From assembly GCA_022568135.1 (NCBI GenBank), contig JADFFQ010000033.1, positions 1 through 43,201 of the forward strand: DNA of 43,201 nucleotides, read 5' to 3'. A program made the translations under genes and the position numbers. A model generated the notes under the pieces. That model was given only the letters and a program-made list of their open reading frames with translations. It made no database searches and was not told where the DNA came from. This stretch comes from Planctomycetota bacterium. Lineage in GTDB: Bacteria; Planctomycetota; Phycisphaerae; Phycisphaerales; SM1A02. Below, piece by piece: positions 7,996 through 17,310 of the stretch; the stretch's first letter is position 1, and every line of letters begins with the position of its first letter.

Positions 7996-8406
7996 TCAAA
8001 TGTCCACGATCACCTCGGCTTGCCAGCCGTTGTCGATCCGTACCACGCTCAGGCCGTGGTAGGTGATCGCCTTGATCTCATGGTCGAGGTGATGGCGATT
8101 CGTGTCCAGCTGCTCGCCGCTGGCCGTTGCTTGGACCCCTTGGTCGGTGACATGAACGTCGAACTCTGCGAAGAGGAGATGCCGAGTGTCGAAGGTGATG
8201 AGCAACTCATTGAGCCAGTCGAAGAGGAGATAGGCTGGATCGCTTCCCTCGATGTTGAAGGAGACATTGCACTGGGGTTCCACCTGATCGAGGTTCTCCA
8301 CAATGATCGAAAAGAGCCCGCGAGCCGCCTCGGCGAACAGGCTGTCCAGGTCAGCGGCGACCGCCCGCAACCCGAGGTCGGCGGTGTGCTCGAAGGTCTC
8401 ATACAC
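7996..8406 (-). CDS. Archease, RtcB activator
   Basis: Archease promotes guanylylation and multiple turnover of RtcB. The protein reads YETFEHTADLGLRA at the start, then LFDWLNELL and a C-terminal ITYHGLSVVRIDNGWQAEVIVDI region whose pieces are typical; acidic metal ligands such as the Asp in HTAD and the terminal VDI are present. I place the start at GTG 8406 because family members begin next to YE.FEHTAD; the frame is also open to GTG 8457, which would add 17 residues not typical of archease. Neither start has a clear ribosome binding site. It precedes rtcB on the same strand with a heptamer repeat in the gap. Confidence 0.92.
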   Translation of the reverse strand: MYETFEHTADLGLRAVAADLDSLFAEAARGLFSIIVENLDQVEPQCNVSFNIEGSDPAYLLFDWLNELLITFDTRHLLFAEFDVHVTDQGVQATASGEQLDTNRHHLDHEIKAITYHGLSVVRIDNGWQAEVIVDI

Positions 8407-8540
8407 GTCGCGGGTGATTGTACGGCCGGCGGGGGGCAGCTTGGGCGCATGCCGCACGCGCGCCGCCCGGCGTGAGGGCCGGGGCGTAGGGGTAGCACGG
8501 GCACCTCGGCGAACTGGGCGAGCCGATCCTGGAGTGCAGG

Positions 8541-8569
8541 TTGAAATAGTACGGAGTGGGGGCTATACA
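8541..8569 (+). promoter_or_regulatory. Sigma70-type promoter of the SUF operon
   Basis: TTGAAA at 8541-8546 and TATACA at 8564-8569 are separated by exactly 17 bases, a near-consensus sigma70 promoter. It lies about 70 bases upstream of the Rrf2 gene that heads the SUF operon. ATAC words recur over the -10 region (CTATACATATACGATACTG), so autoregulation by the Rrf2 protein binding here is plausible but unproven. Confidence 0.65.
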
Positions 8570-8636
8570 TATACGATACTGAATTGGTACCCTTCGCGGA
8601 AGGGAACGGCCCTGGGGCCCCTGGAAACGGTCCGAT

Positions 8637-9125
8637 ATGCTGCTGACTCGGAAAACCGACTATGCCCTGGTCGCTCTGGCGGGACTGGCTCAGCAGGGCA
8701 CCCGCAGTTGCAGCGCCCGTGACTTGGCCGAACAGCTTCACCTGCCGCTGCCGGTGTTGAGGAACATTCTGAAGTTGTTGACGGCCGGGGGGATGCTCAT
8801 TTCCACACGCGGGCCCAGCGGCGGCTACCGGTTGGCCAAGACGCCCTCACAAATCACCTTGGCCCAGGTGTTCGAGGTGATTGAAGGACCGGTCCAACTG
8901 GCGCTGTGTTGCCCGGTTGGGGCCGATGAGGATGAGCCGAAATGCCACCTGGAGCCCTCCTGCCAGATCAAGGGCAGCATTCGCCGGGTTCACGAGAGCC
9001 TCTTGCGGTTTCTCGATCAGGTGACGTTAGCCCAGATCGCCTGGGGTGACAGGCCCAGTGAACCGACCGCGACTGCCACCGGCCGGGTGAGCCATTTGGA
9101 ACAGGTAGAGGTCGTGACGCCTTGA
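8637..9125 (+). CDS. Rrf2 family Fe-S-responsive transcriptional regulator of the SUF operon
   Basis: A 162-residue Rrf2 protein. The winged helix occupies about residues 1-85 (TRKTDYALVALAGLA, SARDLAEQLHLPLPVLRNIL, and the wing GPSGGYRLAK). Cys91, Cys92, Cys103 and Cys109 form a cluster where IscR/SufR-type proteins bind an iron-sulfur cluster. It is first in the operon and followed 26 bases later by sufB, so it very likely senses Fe-S status and controls the operon from the promoter at 8541-8569. The start ATG 8637 gives the canonical N-terminus; the ribosome binding site is weak (GGAAA). Confidence 0.93.
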   Translation: MLLTRKTDYALVALAGLAQQGTRSCSARDLAEQLHLPLPVLRNILKLLTAGGMLISTRGPSGGYRLAKTPSQITLAQVFEVIEGPVQLALCCPVGADEDEPKCHLEPSCQIKGSIRRVHESLLRFLDQVTLAQIAWGDRPSEPTATATGRVSHLEQVEVVTP

Positions 9126-9151
9126 ATCCTTTATAAACGGAGTAACGCCCA

Positions 9152-10603
9152 ATGACCACTGCTACGGATGCCACACTCGAGACCTGGGCCAGCCAGGAAT
9201 ACAAGTACGGCTTTGTCACCGATATTGAGACGGACAGCCTTCCGCCCGGCCTCAACGAAGATGTCATCGCGCTGATCTCGGCGAAGAAAAACGAACCCGA
9301 GTGGATGCTGCAATGGCGGCTCAAGTCGTATCGGCATTGGCTGAAGATGACCGAGCCGACGTGGCAAAACGTCCACTACCCGCCGATTGACTATCAGAGC
9401 ATCATCTACTACTCGGCTCCCAAGCAGGACAAAGATCGCCCCCAGAGCCTTGATGAGGTGGACCCCAAGCTCCTTGAAACCTACGAAAAGCTCGGCATAC
9501 CACTTCAGGAACAGGAGGCGCTTGCCGGCGTGGCCGTCGATGCGGTCTTCGACAGCGTCTCGGTGGCGACAACCTTCAAGGCGAAGCTCGCCGAGCTGGG
9601 GATCATCTTCGGCTCGTTCAGCGATGCGGTGCAGGAGCATCCCGATCTGGTCCAGAAGTATCTGGGGACGGTGGTGCCGTACTCGGACAATTTCTTTGCC
9701 ACGCTCAACTCCGCGGTTTTCACGGATGGCTCATTTGCCTACATACCCAAGGGTGTTCGATGCCCGATGGAATTGTCAACCTATTTCCGCATCAACGCGC
9801 TGTCCACTGGGCAGTTCGAGCGCACGCTGATCATCGCCGACGAGGGCAGCTACGTCAGCTACCTCGAAGGGTGCACGGCTCCGATGCGCGACGAGAATCA
9901 GCTCCACGCGGCGGTGGTCGAGCTGATCGCGCTGGACGACGCGACGATCAAGTACTCCACGATCCAGAACTGGTATCCGGGCGACAAGGACGGCAAGGGC
10001 GGCATCTTCAACTTCGTCACCAAGCGCGGTAAATGCCAGGGTCGGAACTCCCATATCTCCTGGACCCAGGTCGAGACCGGCGCGGCCATCACCTGGAAGT
10101 ACCCCGGCTGCATCCTGATTGGCGACAACTCGGTCGGTGAGTTCTACTCGATCGCGCTGACGAACAACCACCAGCAAGCCGACACCGGCACCAAGATGAT
10201 CCATATCGGGAAGAACACGACCAGCAACGTCGTGTCCAAGGGCATTTCGGCCGGCTTCGGTCAGAATACCTATCGCGGGATGATCAAGATCAATAAGGGG
10301 GCGGATCACGCCCGGAACTTCACGCAGTGCGATTCCTTGCTGATCGGCGACAAGTGCGGCGCGCACACCTTCCCCTACATTGAAGTCAAGAACAGCACCG
10401 CGCGAATGGAGCACGAAGCAACGACTTCCAAGATCGGCGAGGACCAGATGTTCTATCTCAACCAGCGGGGGATCTCGACCGAGGACGCGGTGTCGATGAT
10501 TGTCAACGGATTTTGCAAGGAGGTTTTCCGCGAGCTTCCCATGGAGTTTGCCGTCGAAGCACAGCGGTTGCTGGAAGTCAGCCTCGAGGGCAGCGTCGGT
10601 TAA
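9152..10603 (+). CDS. sufB: Fe-S cluster assembly protein SufB
   Basis: SufB is the scaffold subunit of the SufBCD complex, which builds iron-sulfur clusters in the cytoplasm. The 483-residue protein carries conserved stretches such as [37 protein letters not shown], and near the C-terminus [20 protein letters not shown] with the Cys used in cluster assembly, then [22 protein letters not shown] at 9139-9142 lies 9 bases before the ATG. It is the first structural gene of the operon, with sufC 18 bases downstream. Confidence 0.97.
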   Translation: MTTATDATLETWASQEYKYGFVTDIETDSLPPGLNEDVIALISAKKNEPEWMLQWRLKSYRHWLKMTEPTWQNVHYPPIDYQSIIYYSAPKQDKDRPQSLDEVDPKLLETYEKLGIPLQEQEALAGVAVDAVFDSVSVATTFKAKLAELGIIFGSFSDAVQEHPDLVQKYLGTVVPYSDNFFATLNSAVFTDGSFAYIPKGVRCPMELSTYFRINALSTGQFERTLIIADEGSYVSYLEGCTAPMRDENQLHAAVVELIALDDATIKYSTIQNWYPGDKDGKGGIFNFVTKRGKCQGRNSHISWTQVETGAAITWKYPGCILIGDNSVGEFYSIALTNNHQQADTGTKMIHIGKNTTSNVVSKGISAGFGQNTYRGMIKINKGADHARNFTQCDSLLIGDKCGAHTFPYIEVKNSTARMEHEATTSKIGEDQMFYLNQRGISTEDAVSMIVNGFCKEVFRELPMEFAVEAQRLLEVSLEGSVG

Positions 10604-10621
10604 CGAACTGAAGGAACATTC

Positions 10622-11392
10622 ATGCTCGAGATTCGAAACCTGCATGCATCTGTAGAGGGCCACGAGATCCTCAAAGGGGTGAACCTGACCGTCAACGCCG
10701 GTGAGCTGCACTCCATCATGGGACCCAACGGCTCCGGCAAGAGCACGTTGGCGCAGGTTCTTGCCGGCCGGGACACCTACAAGGTCACCCAAGGCGAGGT
10801 GCTCTATGAGGGTCGCAATCTCCTAGAGATGGACCCGGACGAGCGGGCCCGTGCGGGGGTCTTCATGGCCTTTCAATATCCGGTTGAGATCCCCGGCGTG
10901 AACACCGCCTATTTCCTGCGCGCGGCGCTGAACTCCATCCGCAAGCACCGCGGACTCGAAGAGCTCGACGCGGCTGATTTCCTCGACTGGGTGAAGGACA
11001 AGATGAAGCTCGTGGACATGGATGAGCGCCTGCTGAACCGGTCGATCAACGAAGGGTTCTCCGGCGGCGAAAAGAAGCGCGGCGAGATTCTCCAGATGGC
11101 GGTGCTGGAGCCGAAGCTCGCGATCATGGACGAGACCGATTCCGGGCTGGACATCGACGCCCTGAAGATCGTCGCACGGGGGGTGAACACCCTGCGCAGC
11201 GCCGACCGGGCGATCATTGTCATCACGCACTATCAGCGCGTGCTCGACTACATCGTGCCCGATTTCGTCCACGTGCTGATTGATGGGCGGATCGTCCGGT
11301 CGGGCGGCAAAGAGTTGGCGCTTGAACTTGAGGAGAAGGGGTACGCCGGGGTGGAACAGAAGAACGCCGCCACGGAGCCGATTACTTCCTGA
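10622..11392 (+). CDS. sufC: Fe-S cluster assembly ATPase SufC
   Basis: SufC is the ABC-type ATPase of the SufBCD complex and drives its conformational change. In 256 residues it shows Walker [10 protein letters not shown] (residues 34-42), the signature FSGGEKKR, Walker [13 protein letters not shown], and the switch His in THYQR. AAGGA lies 6-7 bases before the ATG. It is encoded between sufB and sufD, which are its partners. Confidence 0.98.
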   Translation: MLEIRNLHASVEGHEILKGVNLTVNAGELHSIMGPNGSGKSTLAQVLAGRDTYKVTQGEVLYEGRNLLEMDPDERARAGVFMAFQYPVEIPGVNTAYFLRAALNSIRKHRGLEELDAADFLDWVKDKMKLVDMDERLLNRSINEGFSGGEKKRGEILQMAVLEPKLAIMDETDSGLDIDALKIVARGVNTLRSADRAIIVITHYQRVLDYIVPDFVHVLIDGRIVRSGGKELALELEEKGYAGVEQKNAATEPITS

Positions 11393-11413
11393 CCAGCCCA
11401 CGGGTGTCGTGCC

Positions 11414-12757
11414 ATGCTTCAAGTAGCCCAGAAGACGGATGACTATCTTTCCCGTTTTGCGCAGCTCGAGGCTCGCCTGGCGGGTGATGGCGCGACGTTT
11501 TTGTTGCCGATTCGCAAGAAGGCGATCGAGCGCTTTGCCCAGCTTGGGTTCCCCACGACGCGGCAGGAGGATTGGCGGTTCACTAATGTCGCGCCGATTG
11601 CGCGAACCGCCTTCGGGGCGGCTACGGGCGATGGTGAGGCAGTCGAGGCGCAGCAACTGGCGACATCCGCGCTGATGCAGGCTGACTGGCCCCGGCTGGT
11701 CTTTGTCAACGGCTATGTCGCGCCACAGCTTTCCTCGGTGGGGAAGCTTCCCGGCGGCGCTCGGTTGGAAAGCCTTGCCGCGGTCGCGCACGCCGATCCT
11801 GAAGCGCTCCAGCAGCACCTGGCTGGGTACGCGGATTATCAAGACCACCCATTCACCGCCCTGAACACCGCCTTCATGGAAGATGGCGCGTACGTGCACA
11901 TCCCCAAGGGGGTGTATCTCGAGCAGCCGATTCATCTGGTGTTTGTCTCGACCGCCGACGCCGAGCCGGTGGTTTCGCATCCTCGCAACCTGATCGTGGC
12001 CGAGACCGGAAGCCAGGCGACGATCATCGAGAGCTACCTGGGCTTGGGCGACGGTGTCTATTTCACCAACGCCGTGACCGAGATCGTCGTCGGTGAGAAT
12101 GCCGTGATCGATCACTACAAGGTGGGGCGCGAAGCCCAGCAGGCTTATCACATCGGCACCACACAGATCTACCAGGATCGATCGAGCAACGCATCGTCGC
12201 ATGCGGTCACGATCGGCGGAGCCCTTGTGAGGAATGACATCAATACCGTGCTCGATGGGGAAGGAGCCCAGTGCACGCTCAACGGCCTGTACCTCGTGTC
12301 CGGCCGGCAGCACGTGGACAACCACCTGCGGGTGGAGCATGCCAAGCCTCATTGCGACAGCCGTGAGTTCTTCAAGGGTGTGCTGGATGGGCACGGTAAG
12401 GCCGTGTTCACCGGGCGGATCATCGTCCGCAAAGACGCGCAGAAGACCGATGCGAAGCAGACCAACATGAACCTGCTTCTGTCGGACCACGCCCAGGTTG
12501 ACACCAAGCCGCAGCTCGAGATCTTCGCGAATGATGTGAAGTGCACGCACGGAGCGACCATCGGCCAGATCGACGAGAACGCGATGTTCTACCTCCGCTC
12601 TCGCGGGCTCAGCGAGCCGGCTTCGCGGAGCCTGATGGTCTATGCGTTCGCCAGTGAAGCCATCGACCGGATTCAGCCTCAGCTGTTGAGAGCCCAGCTT
12701 CGCCAGACGTTGTTCGATTGGCTACCGGAAGGTCATCGGCTGCAGGATGCACGATGA
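11414..12757 (+). CDS. sufD: Fe-S cluster assembly protein SufD
   Basis: SufD is the SufB paralogue that completes the SufBC2D scaffold. The 447-residue protein has an N-terminal helical region (PTTRQEDWRFTNVAP) and the beta-helix core with HPRNLIVAETGSQATIIESY, the His-containing stretch VRNDINTVLDGEGAQCTLNG, and the C-terminal GQIDENAMFYLRSRGLSEPA. The ribosome binding site is weak. Its stop codon overlaps the sufS start by 4 bases (ATGA at 12754-12757), which points to translational coupling. Confidence 0.96.
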   Translation: MLQVAQKTDDYLSRFAQLEARLAGDGATFLLPIRKKAIERFAQLGFPTTRQEDWRFTNVAPIARTAFGAATGDGEAVEAQQLATSALMQADWPRLVFVNGYVAPQLSSVGKLPGGARLESLAAVAHADPEALQQHLAGYADYQDHPFTALNTAFMEDGAYVHIPKGVYLEQPIHLVFVSTADAEPVVSHPRNLIVAETGSQATIIESYLGLGDGVYFTNAVTEIVVGENAVIDHYKVGREAQQAYHIGTTQIYQDRSSNASSHAVTIGGALVRNDINTVLDGEGAQCTLNGLYLVSGRQHVDNHLRVEHAKPHCDSREFFKGVLDGHGKAVFTGRIIVRKDAQKTDAKQTNMNLLLSDHAQVDTKPQLEIFANDVKCTHGATIGQIDENAMFYLRSRGLSEPASRSLMVYAFASEAIDRIQPQLLRAQLRQTLFDWLPEGHRLQDAR

Positions 12758-14025
12758 GAACGACTGCGATCCCCGCCCAGCCCGGTTCTGCGCAGCATCG
12801 GCCGGACAGCTTCGACGTCGAGCGGGTGCGGCGCGATTTTCCGATTCTGCAGCGGACGATCAACGGCAAGCCACTGGTGTACCTGGATAATGCAGCGACG
12901 GGGCAGAAGCCGCAGGCGGTGATCGACACGATAAGCCGGTACTACGCGGCCGAGAACGCCAATATTCACCGCGGCGTTCACCGGCTGAGCGTCGATGCCA
13001 CGGCGGCCTACGAGGGGGCCCGGGCCAAGGTGCAGCGCTTTATGGGAGCCGCCCGCCCGGAGGAGATCATCTTTGTCCGCAGCGCGACCGAGGCGATCAA
13101 CCTCGTCGCCCAGGCGTATGCGCGACCGACGCTCAAGCCCGGCGACGAAGTGCTGATCTCCACGATGGAGCATCATTCCAACATCGTGCCCTGGCAGATC
13201 GTCTGCGAACAGACCGGGTCGGTGCTCCGCGTGGTGCCCATCAACGACGCCGGCGAGTACATGTTCGAGGAATACGAACAGCTCCTCAGCTCGCGGACGA
13301 GGCTCGTCGCGGTGACCCACGTTTCTAATGCATTGGGGACGATCAACCCGGTCCGCCGGATCATCGAGGTTGCCCATCAACGCGATATCCCGGTGTTGGT
13401 GGACGGGGCCCAGGCCGCGCCGCATCTGGCGATTGACGTGAAGGAGCTCGACTGCGATTTCTATGCGATTTCGGGGCACAAAATGTTCGGCCCCAGCGGG
13501 ATCGGCGCGTTGTACGGCAAGTACGAGCTTCTCGACGATATGCCGCCGTACCAGGGCGGGGGCGAGATGATCCTGTCGGTCAGCTTCGAGGGGACGGTGT
13601 ACAACCACGTGCCGCACAAGTTTGAGGCCGGCACGCCCAACATTGCCGGGGCGATCGGGCTTGGCGCGACGGTGGACTATCTCCAACAGATCGGGCTGGA
13701 CAACATCGCCACGTATGAGCACGAACTGCTGGTCTATGCCACGGAGGCGCTGTCGGCTGTGCCGGACGTGCGTCTGATCGGGACGGCGCGGGCCAAGGCC
13801 GCTGTCCTGTCCTTTCTCGTGGGTGACATTCATCCGCACGATGTGGGGACGATTCTTGACCTGGAGGGGATCGCCGTGCGGACCGGGCACCATTGCGCCC
13901 AGCCGGTGATGCAGCGGTTCGGGATCACGGCCACGGCGAGAGCCTCACTGGCCCTTTACAACACCACCGCGGAAATCGACGCCTTGGTTGCGGGCGTCGG
14001 CAAAGTTCGTAAGGTGTTTGGCTGA
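12754..14025 (+). CDS. sufS: SufS-type cysteine desulfurase
   Basis: A PLP enzyme that takes sulfur from cysteine and hands it to SufU as a persulfide. Numbered from ATG 12754 (423 residues), it shows the class II desulfurase landmarks VYLDNAATGQKP, NIHRGVH, EHHSNIVPW, the PLP lysine Lys243 in SGHKMFGPSG, and the catalytic Cys381 in RTGHHCAQPVM. The frame is open further upstream, but ATG 12754 overlaps the sufD stop as ATGA and gives a normal N-terminus. It overlaps sufU by one base (TGATG). Confidence 0.97.
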   Translation: MRTTAIPAQPGSAQHRPDSFDVERVRRDFPILQRTINGKPLVYLDNAATGQKPQAVIDTISRYYAAENANIHRGVHRLSVDATAAYEGARAKVQRFMGAARPEEIIFVRSATEAINLVAQAYARPTLKPGDEVLISTMEHHSNIVPWQIVCEQTGSVLRVVPINDAGEYMFEEYEQLLSSRTRLVAVTHVSNALGTINPVRRIIEVAHQRDIPVLVDGAQAAPHLAIDVKELDCDFYAISGHKMFGPSGIGALYGKYELLDDMPPYQGGGEMILSVSFEGTVYNHVPHKFEAGTPNIAGAIGLGATVDYLQQIGLDNIATYEHELLVYATEALSAVPDVRLIGTARAKAAVLSFLVGDIHPHDVGTILDLEGIAVRTGHHCAQPVMQRFGITATARASLALYNTTAEIDALVAGVGKVRKVFG

Positions 14026-14477
14026 TGTCCGCTCTCACCGATCTCTATCAGCAACTCATCCTCGACCACAACAAGAGCCCGCGCAACCGCCGGAAGCTCG
14101 AGCCCGCGGATGGCCGGGCCGAGGGGTACAACCCGTTGTGCGGCGATCGGGTCACGGTCTACCTCTCGCTGGATGGTGATATCGTTCGGGACATCGCGTT
14201 CGAAGGCTCCGGCTGTGCGATATCGACTGCGGCCGCCTCCATGATGACTCAACGGCTCAAAGGCAAGAGTGTCAGCGAAGCGAAGTCGCTGTTTGAGAAG
14301 TTTCGCCGTCTCCTCACCGATGAGCACGGTGTGGGCGATGGCGGTCCTGAGCTGGGCAAGCTCGAAGCGTTCGGCGGGGTCCGGCGGTTCCCCGCCCGTG
14401 TCAAGTGCGCAACGCTCGTCTGGCATACACTCAACGCAGCGCTCGAAAACCGTGAGGATATCGTCTCGACGGAATAG
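14025..14477 (+). CDS. sufU: SufU sulfur acceptor / IscU-like Fe-S protein
   Basis: SufU is the zinc-containing sulfur-transfer partner of SufS. In 150 residues it keeps Cys39 and Asp41 in NPLCGDR, Cys64 in GSGCAIS and Cys128 in RVKCATLVWHTL, the zinc-binding set of SufU. The extra segment between the second and third Cys (HGVGDGGPELGKLEAFGGVR) is longer than in IscU and is diagnostic of SufU. Its ATG shares the A of the sufS stop codon, so it is translationally coupled. Confidence 0.95.
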   Translation: MSALTDLYQQLILDHNKSPRNRRKLEPADGRAEGYNPLCGDRVTVYLSLDGDIVRDIAFEGSGCAISTAAASMMTQRLKGKSVSEAKSLFEKFRRLLTDEHGVGDGGPELGKLEAFGGVRRFPARVKCATLVWHTLNAALENREDIVSTE

Positions 14478-14530
14478 ACTGCCTGGCAGTACCGAGTCCA
14501 ACCAACCCCAGCGAATCAAAGGTCAAAGCC

Positions 14531-14866
14531 TTGGAAAGTTCACCACTTGATAACCTCAACGCACAGGCAACCGAGGCGCTGGTGGTCGAGGTGCTGGGTA
14601 AGATCTACGATCCCGAATTGCCGGTCAGCATTTATGAGATGGGTCTGATCTACTCCGTTGAGGTGGATCGCCACGACGTGGTCACCATTCGCATGACGCT
14701 GACCAGCCCGGCTTGCCCGGTGGCGGAATCGCTGCCACGCGAGGTGGAATCGAAAGTCAACGCCATCGACGGCGTGTCGGATGCCAAAGTCGAGCTGGTA
14801 TGGGACCCGCCGTGGACGCCCGATCGGATGACGCAAGCGGCGCGCCTCGAAGCGGGGCTGATGTGA
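14531..14866 (+). CDS. sufT: SufT-type DUF59/MIP18 family Fe-S maturation protein
   Basis: A 111-residue MIP18/DUF59 protein. The family helps mature or deliver iron-sulfur clusters, and stand-alone members in SUF operons are called SufT. Conserved pieces are LGKIYDPELPVSIYEMGLIY, the loop TLTSPACPVAESLP with its conserved Cys, and WDPPWTPDRMTQAAR. The start is TTG 14531 with AAAGG 8 bases upstream. It is the last gene of the operon and converges on the FapA-like gene, leaving only 18 bases between them; I see no hairpin terminator there. Confidence 0.92.
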   Translation: MESSPLDNLNAQATEALVVEVLGKIYDPELPVSIYEMGLIYSVEVDRHDVVTIRMTLTSPACPVAESLPREVESKVNAIDGVSDAKVELVWDPPWTPDRMTQAARLEAGLM

Positions 14867-14884
14867 CACCTGCCGGATGCGGAT

Positions 14885-16354
14885 TCACGCGGCGCGGTTA
14901 CGGATCTTGGCCACCTCGGTCAGGGGTTGGATCGGCCCATCTCCCTGGCGGAACTGGGGCTGATCCTGCTCGTCGCTGCCGATGGTGACCGGCCCCTTGA
15001 GCGGCGCGTCGAACGTCACCTCGTGGTTGTTCATCCTCAGGCAGACCCTCGAGTGGATCACCTTGCTGACCCGGATATCCACGGCTCCGCTGCCGCTTTC
15101 ACGGTCGATCGTCTGCGTGATTTGCGCGTGCTCGGCCTCACATGCGTCGAGCTTCTGCTCGGTCTCAGAGATTTCGAAGCTTAGCTCGGTGAGGCGCTCC
15201 TTCTCGCTGGGGCGAAGACTCTTGCCTGCGGCACTGAGCGCATCGTATTTGCTCTTCTGGGCCCGAAGCTGCTCTTTGAGCTGCTTGGCAAGCCCTTTGA
15301 GCTTTCGAATATGATCGCTGAGCAGCGGGCCGGTGCCGAGGACGATCACGCTCGGCGTCCCGGCGGGCGATCCGAGCACTCCCGCCCGAATGCTGCCGGC
15401 CACCGCGATGCTTCCCCCGATGATCGCTCCCTGCTCGCAGATCAGATCTCCCCCGATGACAAGCTCACAATTGATCAACTCTCGACGGATGGTGAGGTTG
15501 CCTTTGATATGTCCTCGAACACCGTTGAGATATCCCGCGTTGGCATCGCCGCCGACGAGCAACTGACCTCGATCTTTCGCGGCCATCCCCTGTCGGCAAT
15601 CAAAGTGTCGCCCACTGCGAATGGTGGCGGCTTCGATCAGACCGCCGACGATGATGTCCTCCGTAGCCTTTACCTCGAAGCGGTCGCGTACTCCCTGCTG
15701 TACATTGACGGTTCCATCGAAGTCAATGTTGCCGGTAGAAAAGTCCACGTAGCCATTGACCTCGAAGAGCCGACTCAACTTGAGCAGGCCGCCTTCGCAC
15801 TGCAGGACACCGTCAAGCTGAGCAATGATGCGCCCATTTGCCTCAACGGTGACACTTGGGTCGATCCTGACGTCGCATCTCTTGCCCGGCCTGGCCTTGA
15901 TAGTTCGGCCGGTCACATCTCGGCCGTCCTCTCCCTCGGTCGGTTCATGGAGCGTCGCGACATGTGACCCCTCCGTCACGCGGATGTACACCACGCGGTT
16001 GTAGTAACTGATGGCGTCAGAATCGTCGGGAGTATTCTCGGCCCGAGATTCGGTCGCGGGATCAAAGCCTTCAACCCACTCGAGCCTTCCGTCTTGGCCG
16101 TTCACCGCGGGGATTGACTCAGCGATCACGTGCTCGAGCTGATCAGATTCATCGCGAAATGCCTGGATGATCTGTTGTAACCGAGCCTCGACCGTCGCAT
16201 CGATGCTGACGCCGCGCTGCCGCACCACCGCCGCCAGTTGTGACGCGTCGAGCGTTTGCTTGGGAAAGTCGCGCGGTATGAGCACCTTGGCAACCGCACC
16301 GTCGCCTTCAATCCTCACCTCGATCTCGAGATTACCTTCGGAAGATGAGCTCAT
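14885..16354 (-). CDS. FapA/DUF342 domain protein
   Basis: A 489-residue protein from ATG 16354 (GTG 16363 is an alternative). It matches FapA/DUF342, a right-handed beta-helix family often linked to flagella and chemotaxis. Signs are the N-terminal section ending in YYNRVVYIRVTEGSHVA, GEDGRDVTGRTIKARPGK, and repeated beta-helix turns such as VDFSTGNIDFDGTVNVQQ, VKATEDIIVGGLIEAATI and IGGDLICEQGAIIGGSIAVA. A coiled-coil section (KGLAKQLKEQLRAQKSKYDA) and a small C-terminal beta domain follow. It is the last gene of the minus-strand set cheX-cheY-fapA at the edge of the chemotaxis locus. Its exact role is unknown; a scaffold or polar-localisation role is a guess. Confidence 0.87.
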   Translation of the reverse strand: MSSSSEGNLEIEVRIEGDGAVAKVLIPRDFPKQTLDASQLAAVVRQRGVSIDATVEARLQQIIQAFRDESDQLEHVIAESIPAVNGQDGRLEWVEGFDPATESRAENTPDDSDAISYYNRVVYIRVTEGSHVATLHEPTEGEDGRDVTGRTIKARPGKRCDVRIDPSVTVEANGRIIAQLDGVLQCEGGLLKLSRLFEVNGYVDFSTGNIDFDGTVNVQQGVRDRFEVKATEDIIVGGLIEAATIRSGRHFDCRQGMAAKDRGQLLVGGDANAGYLNGVRGHIKGNLTIRRELINCELVIGGDLICEQGAIIGGSIAVAGSIRAGVLGSPAGTPSVIVLGTGPLLSDHIRKLKGLAKQLKEQLRAQKSKYDALSAAGKSLRPSEKERLTELSFEISETEQKLDACEAEHAQITQTIDRESGSGAVDIRVSKVIHSRVCLRMNNHEVTFDAPLKGPVTIGSDEQDQPQFRQGDGPIQPLTEVAKIRNRAA

Positions 16355-16400
16355 AGCTTGCACTTGAAGTTATGCCCGGCCGAGGAAGGTCTCCCGCGTC

Positions 16401-16772
16401 TTAGGCTGCGGCCATCTTTTCCAATGTCTCTTTGATACGCCCGCTGAGCCCGTCCGGCGTGAATGGCTTGACCAAATAGTTGTTCACACCCGCTTTTATC
16501 GCCTCAACGACTCGTGGCTTCTCAGATTCCGTAGTCACCATGATGATCGGAGTGGCGTGACCCTGACCTCGATAGGTCTTCAGGAAGGTCAAGCCGTCCA
16601 TATTGGGCATATTCCAGTCGAGAAGGATGAGCTCGGGCTTGAACGCACCGGCCTTGCTCAATGCATCCTGGCCGTCGCATGCCTCCTCCAGCTCGGTATA
16701 TCCCAACTTGGTAAGGACGTTCCGCTGAATGTTTCGCATGGTTTTCGAATCATCAACAATCATGACTCGCAT
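16401..16772 (-). CDS. cheY: CheY-like single-domain response regulator
   Basis: A 123-residue receiver domain: acidic pair Asp7-Asp8 in IVDDSK, phospho-acceptor Asp52 in LLDWNMPNMDG, the Thr/Ser position in MVTTESEK, and Lys102 in LVKPFTPDGL. It should carry the signal from CheA to the flagellar motor or another target. AGGAG lies 7 bases before ATG 16772, which decides this start; the longer open frame to 16844 adds a Pro-rich, non-family leader. CheX, its likely phosphatase, is encoded 28 bases upstream. Confidence 0.95.
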   Translation of the reverse strand: MRVMIVDDSKTMRNIQRNVLTKLGYTELEEACDGQDALSKAGAFKPELILLDWNMPNMDGLTFLKTYRGQGHATPIIMVTTESEKPRVVEAIKAGVNNYLVKPFTPDGLSGRIKETLEKMAAA

Positions 16773-16800
16773 AGGAGAGCTCCTGGAGAACGGTGGTGGA

Positions 16801-17310
16801 TCATCCGGCGGCCGAGGCGGTTTCGGAGGCGGATTGAGAACCAACAGCGCTTTCGACCTCCCTGATGCAAACTTCTACGGCAAACTCACCGCAAGACGAG
16901 TGGCACGGAATGCTGACACACGTACTATCGCTTGGTTGGTGAATCCGGTGGTTCTTGCCGATCACCACGGATGGGCAGCTGATGCTGACGGATCTCCCGG
17001 GGAACTTTGCCTTGGCGTTGCCCGAGATCATGTTGGCGAGCTCGCCGATCGCGTCGGCAAAGTCGTCGCTGTCGATACTCAAGGGTGCGCCGGCGAAAGC
17101 GGTAACGACGCCTTCTGCCGTTTCTTTCGGAAAGCTTAGCACGACGGCGCCGACCACATCACCCGACAGGCCGATAATCCCTGAGATGTCAAACTTCGTT
17201 GGGAGAGACTCAGCGACCTCCGGACGGCCGAAGGTGATCGGCATACGCAGCATCGTATCGAAAACGATCTGGGTTGCCTCGATGAACGCTGTGACGTAGC
17301 TGGTGTCCAT
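16801..17310 (-). CDS. cheX: CheX-type CheY-P phosphatase
   Basis: A 169-residue CheX/CheC-family protein. The phosphatase motif is Glu90 and Asn93 in IGELANMISGNAK, matching the E..N pair of CheX. Other typical pieces are RMPITFGRPEV and DVVGAVVLSFPKETAEGVVTA in separate strands. GGGAG lies 5 bases before ATG 17310. First gene of the minus-strand set cheX-cheY-fapA, it likely dephosphorylates the adjacent CheY. The C-terminal tail (from about residue 140) is longer than usual and of low complexity. Confidence 0.88.
   Translation of the reverse strand: MDTSYVTAFIEATQIVFDTMLRMPITFGRPEVAESLPTKFDISGIIGLSGDVVGAVVLSFPKETAEGVVTAFAGAPLSIDSDDFADAIGELANMISGNAKAKFPGRSVSISCPSVVIGKNHRIHQPSDSTCVSIPCHSSCGEFAVEVCIREVESAVGSQSASETASAAG

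Noticed and set aside
10823..12550. Minus-strand ORF of 575 codons opposite sufC and sufD
   Set aside because: Antisense shadow of well-identified SUF genes; no start signal or domain.
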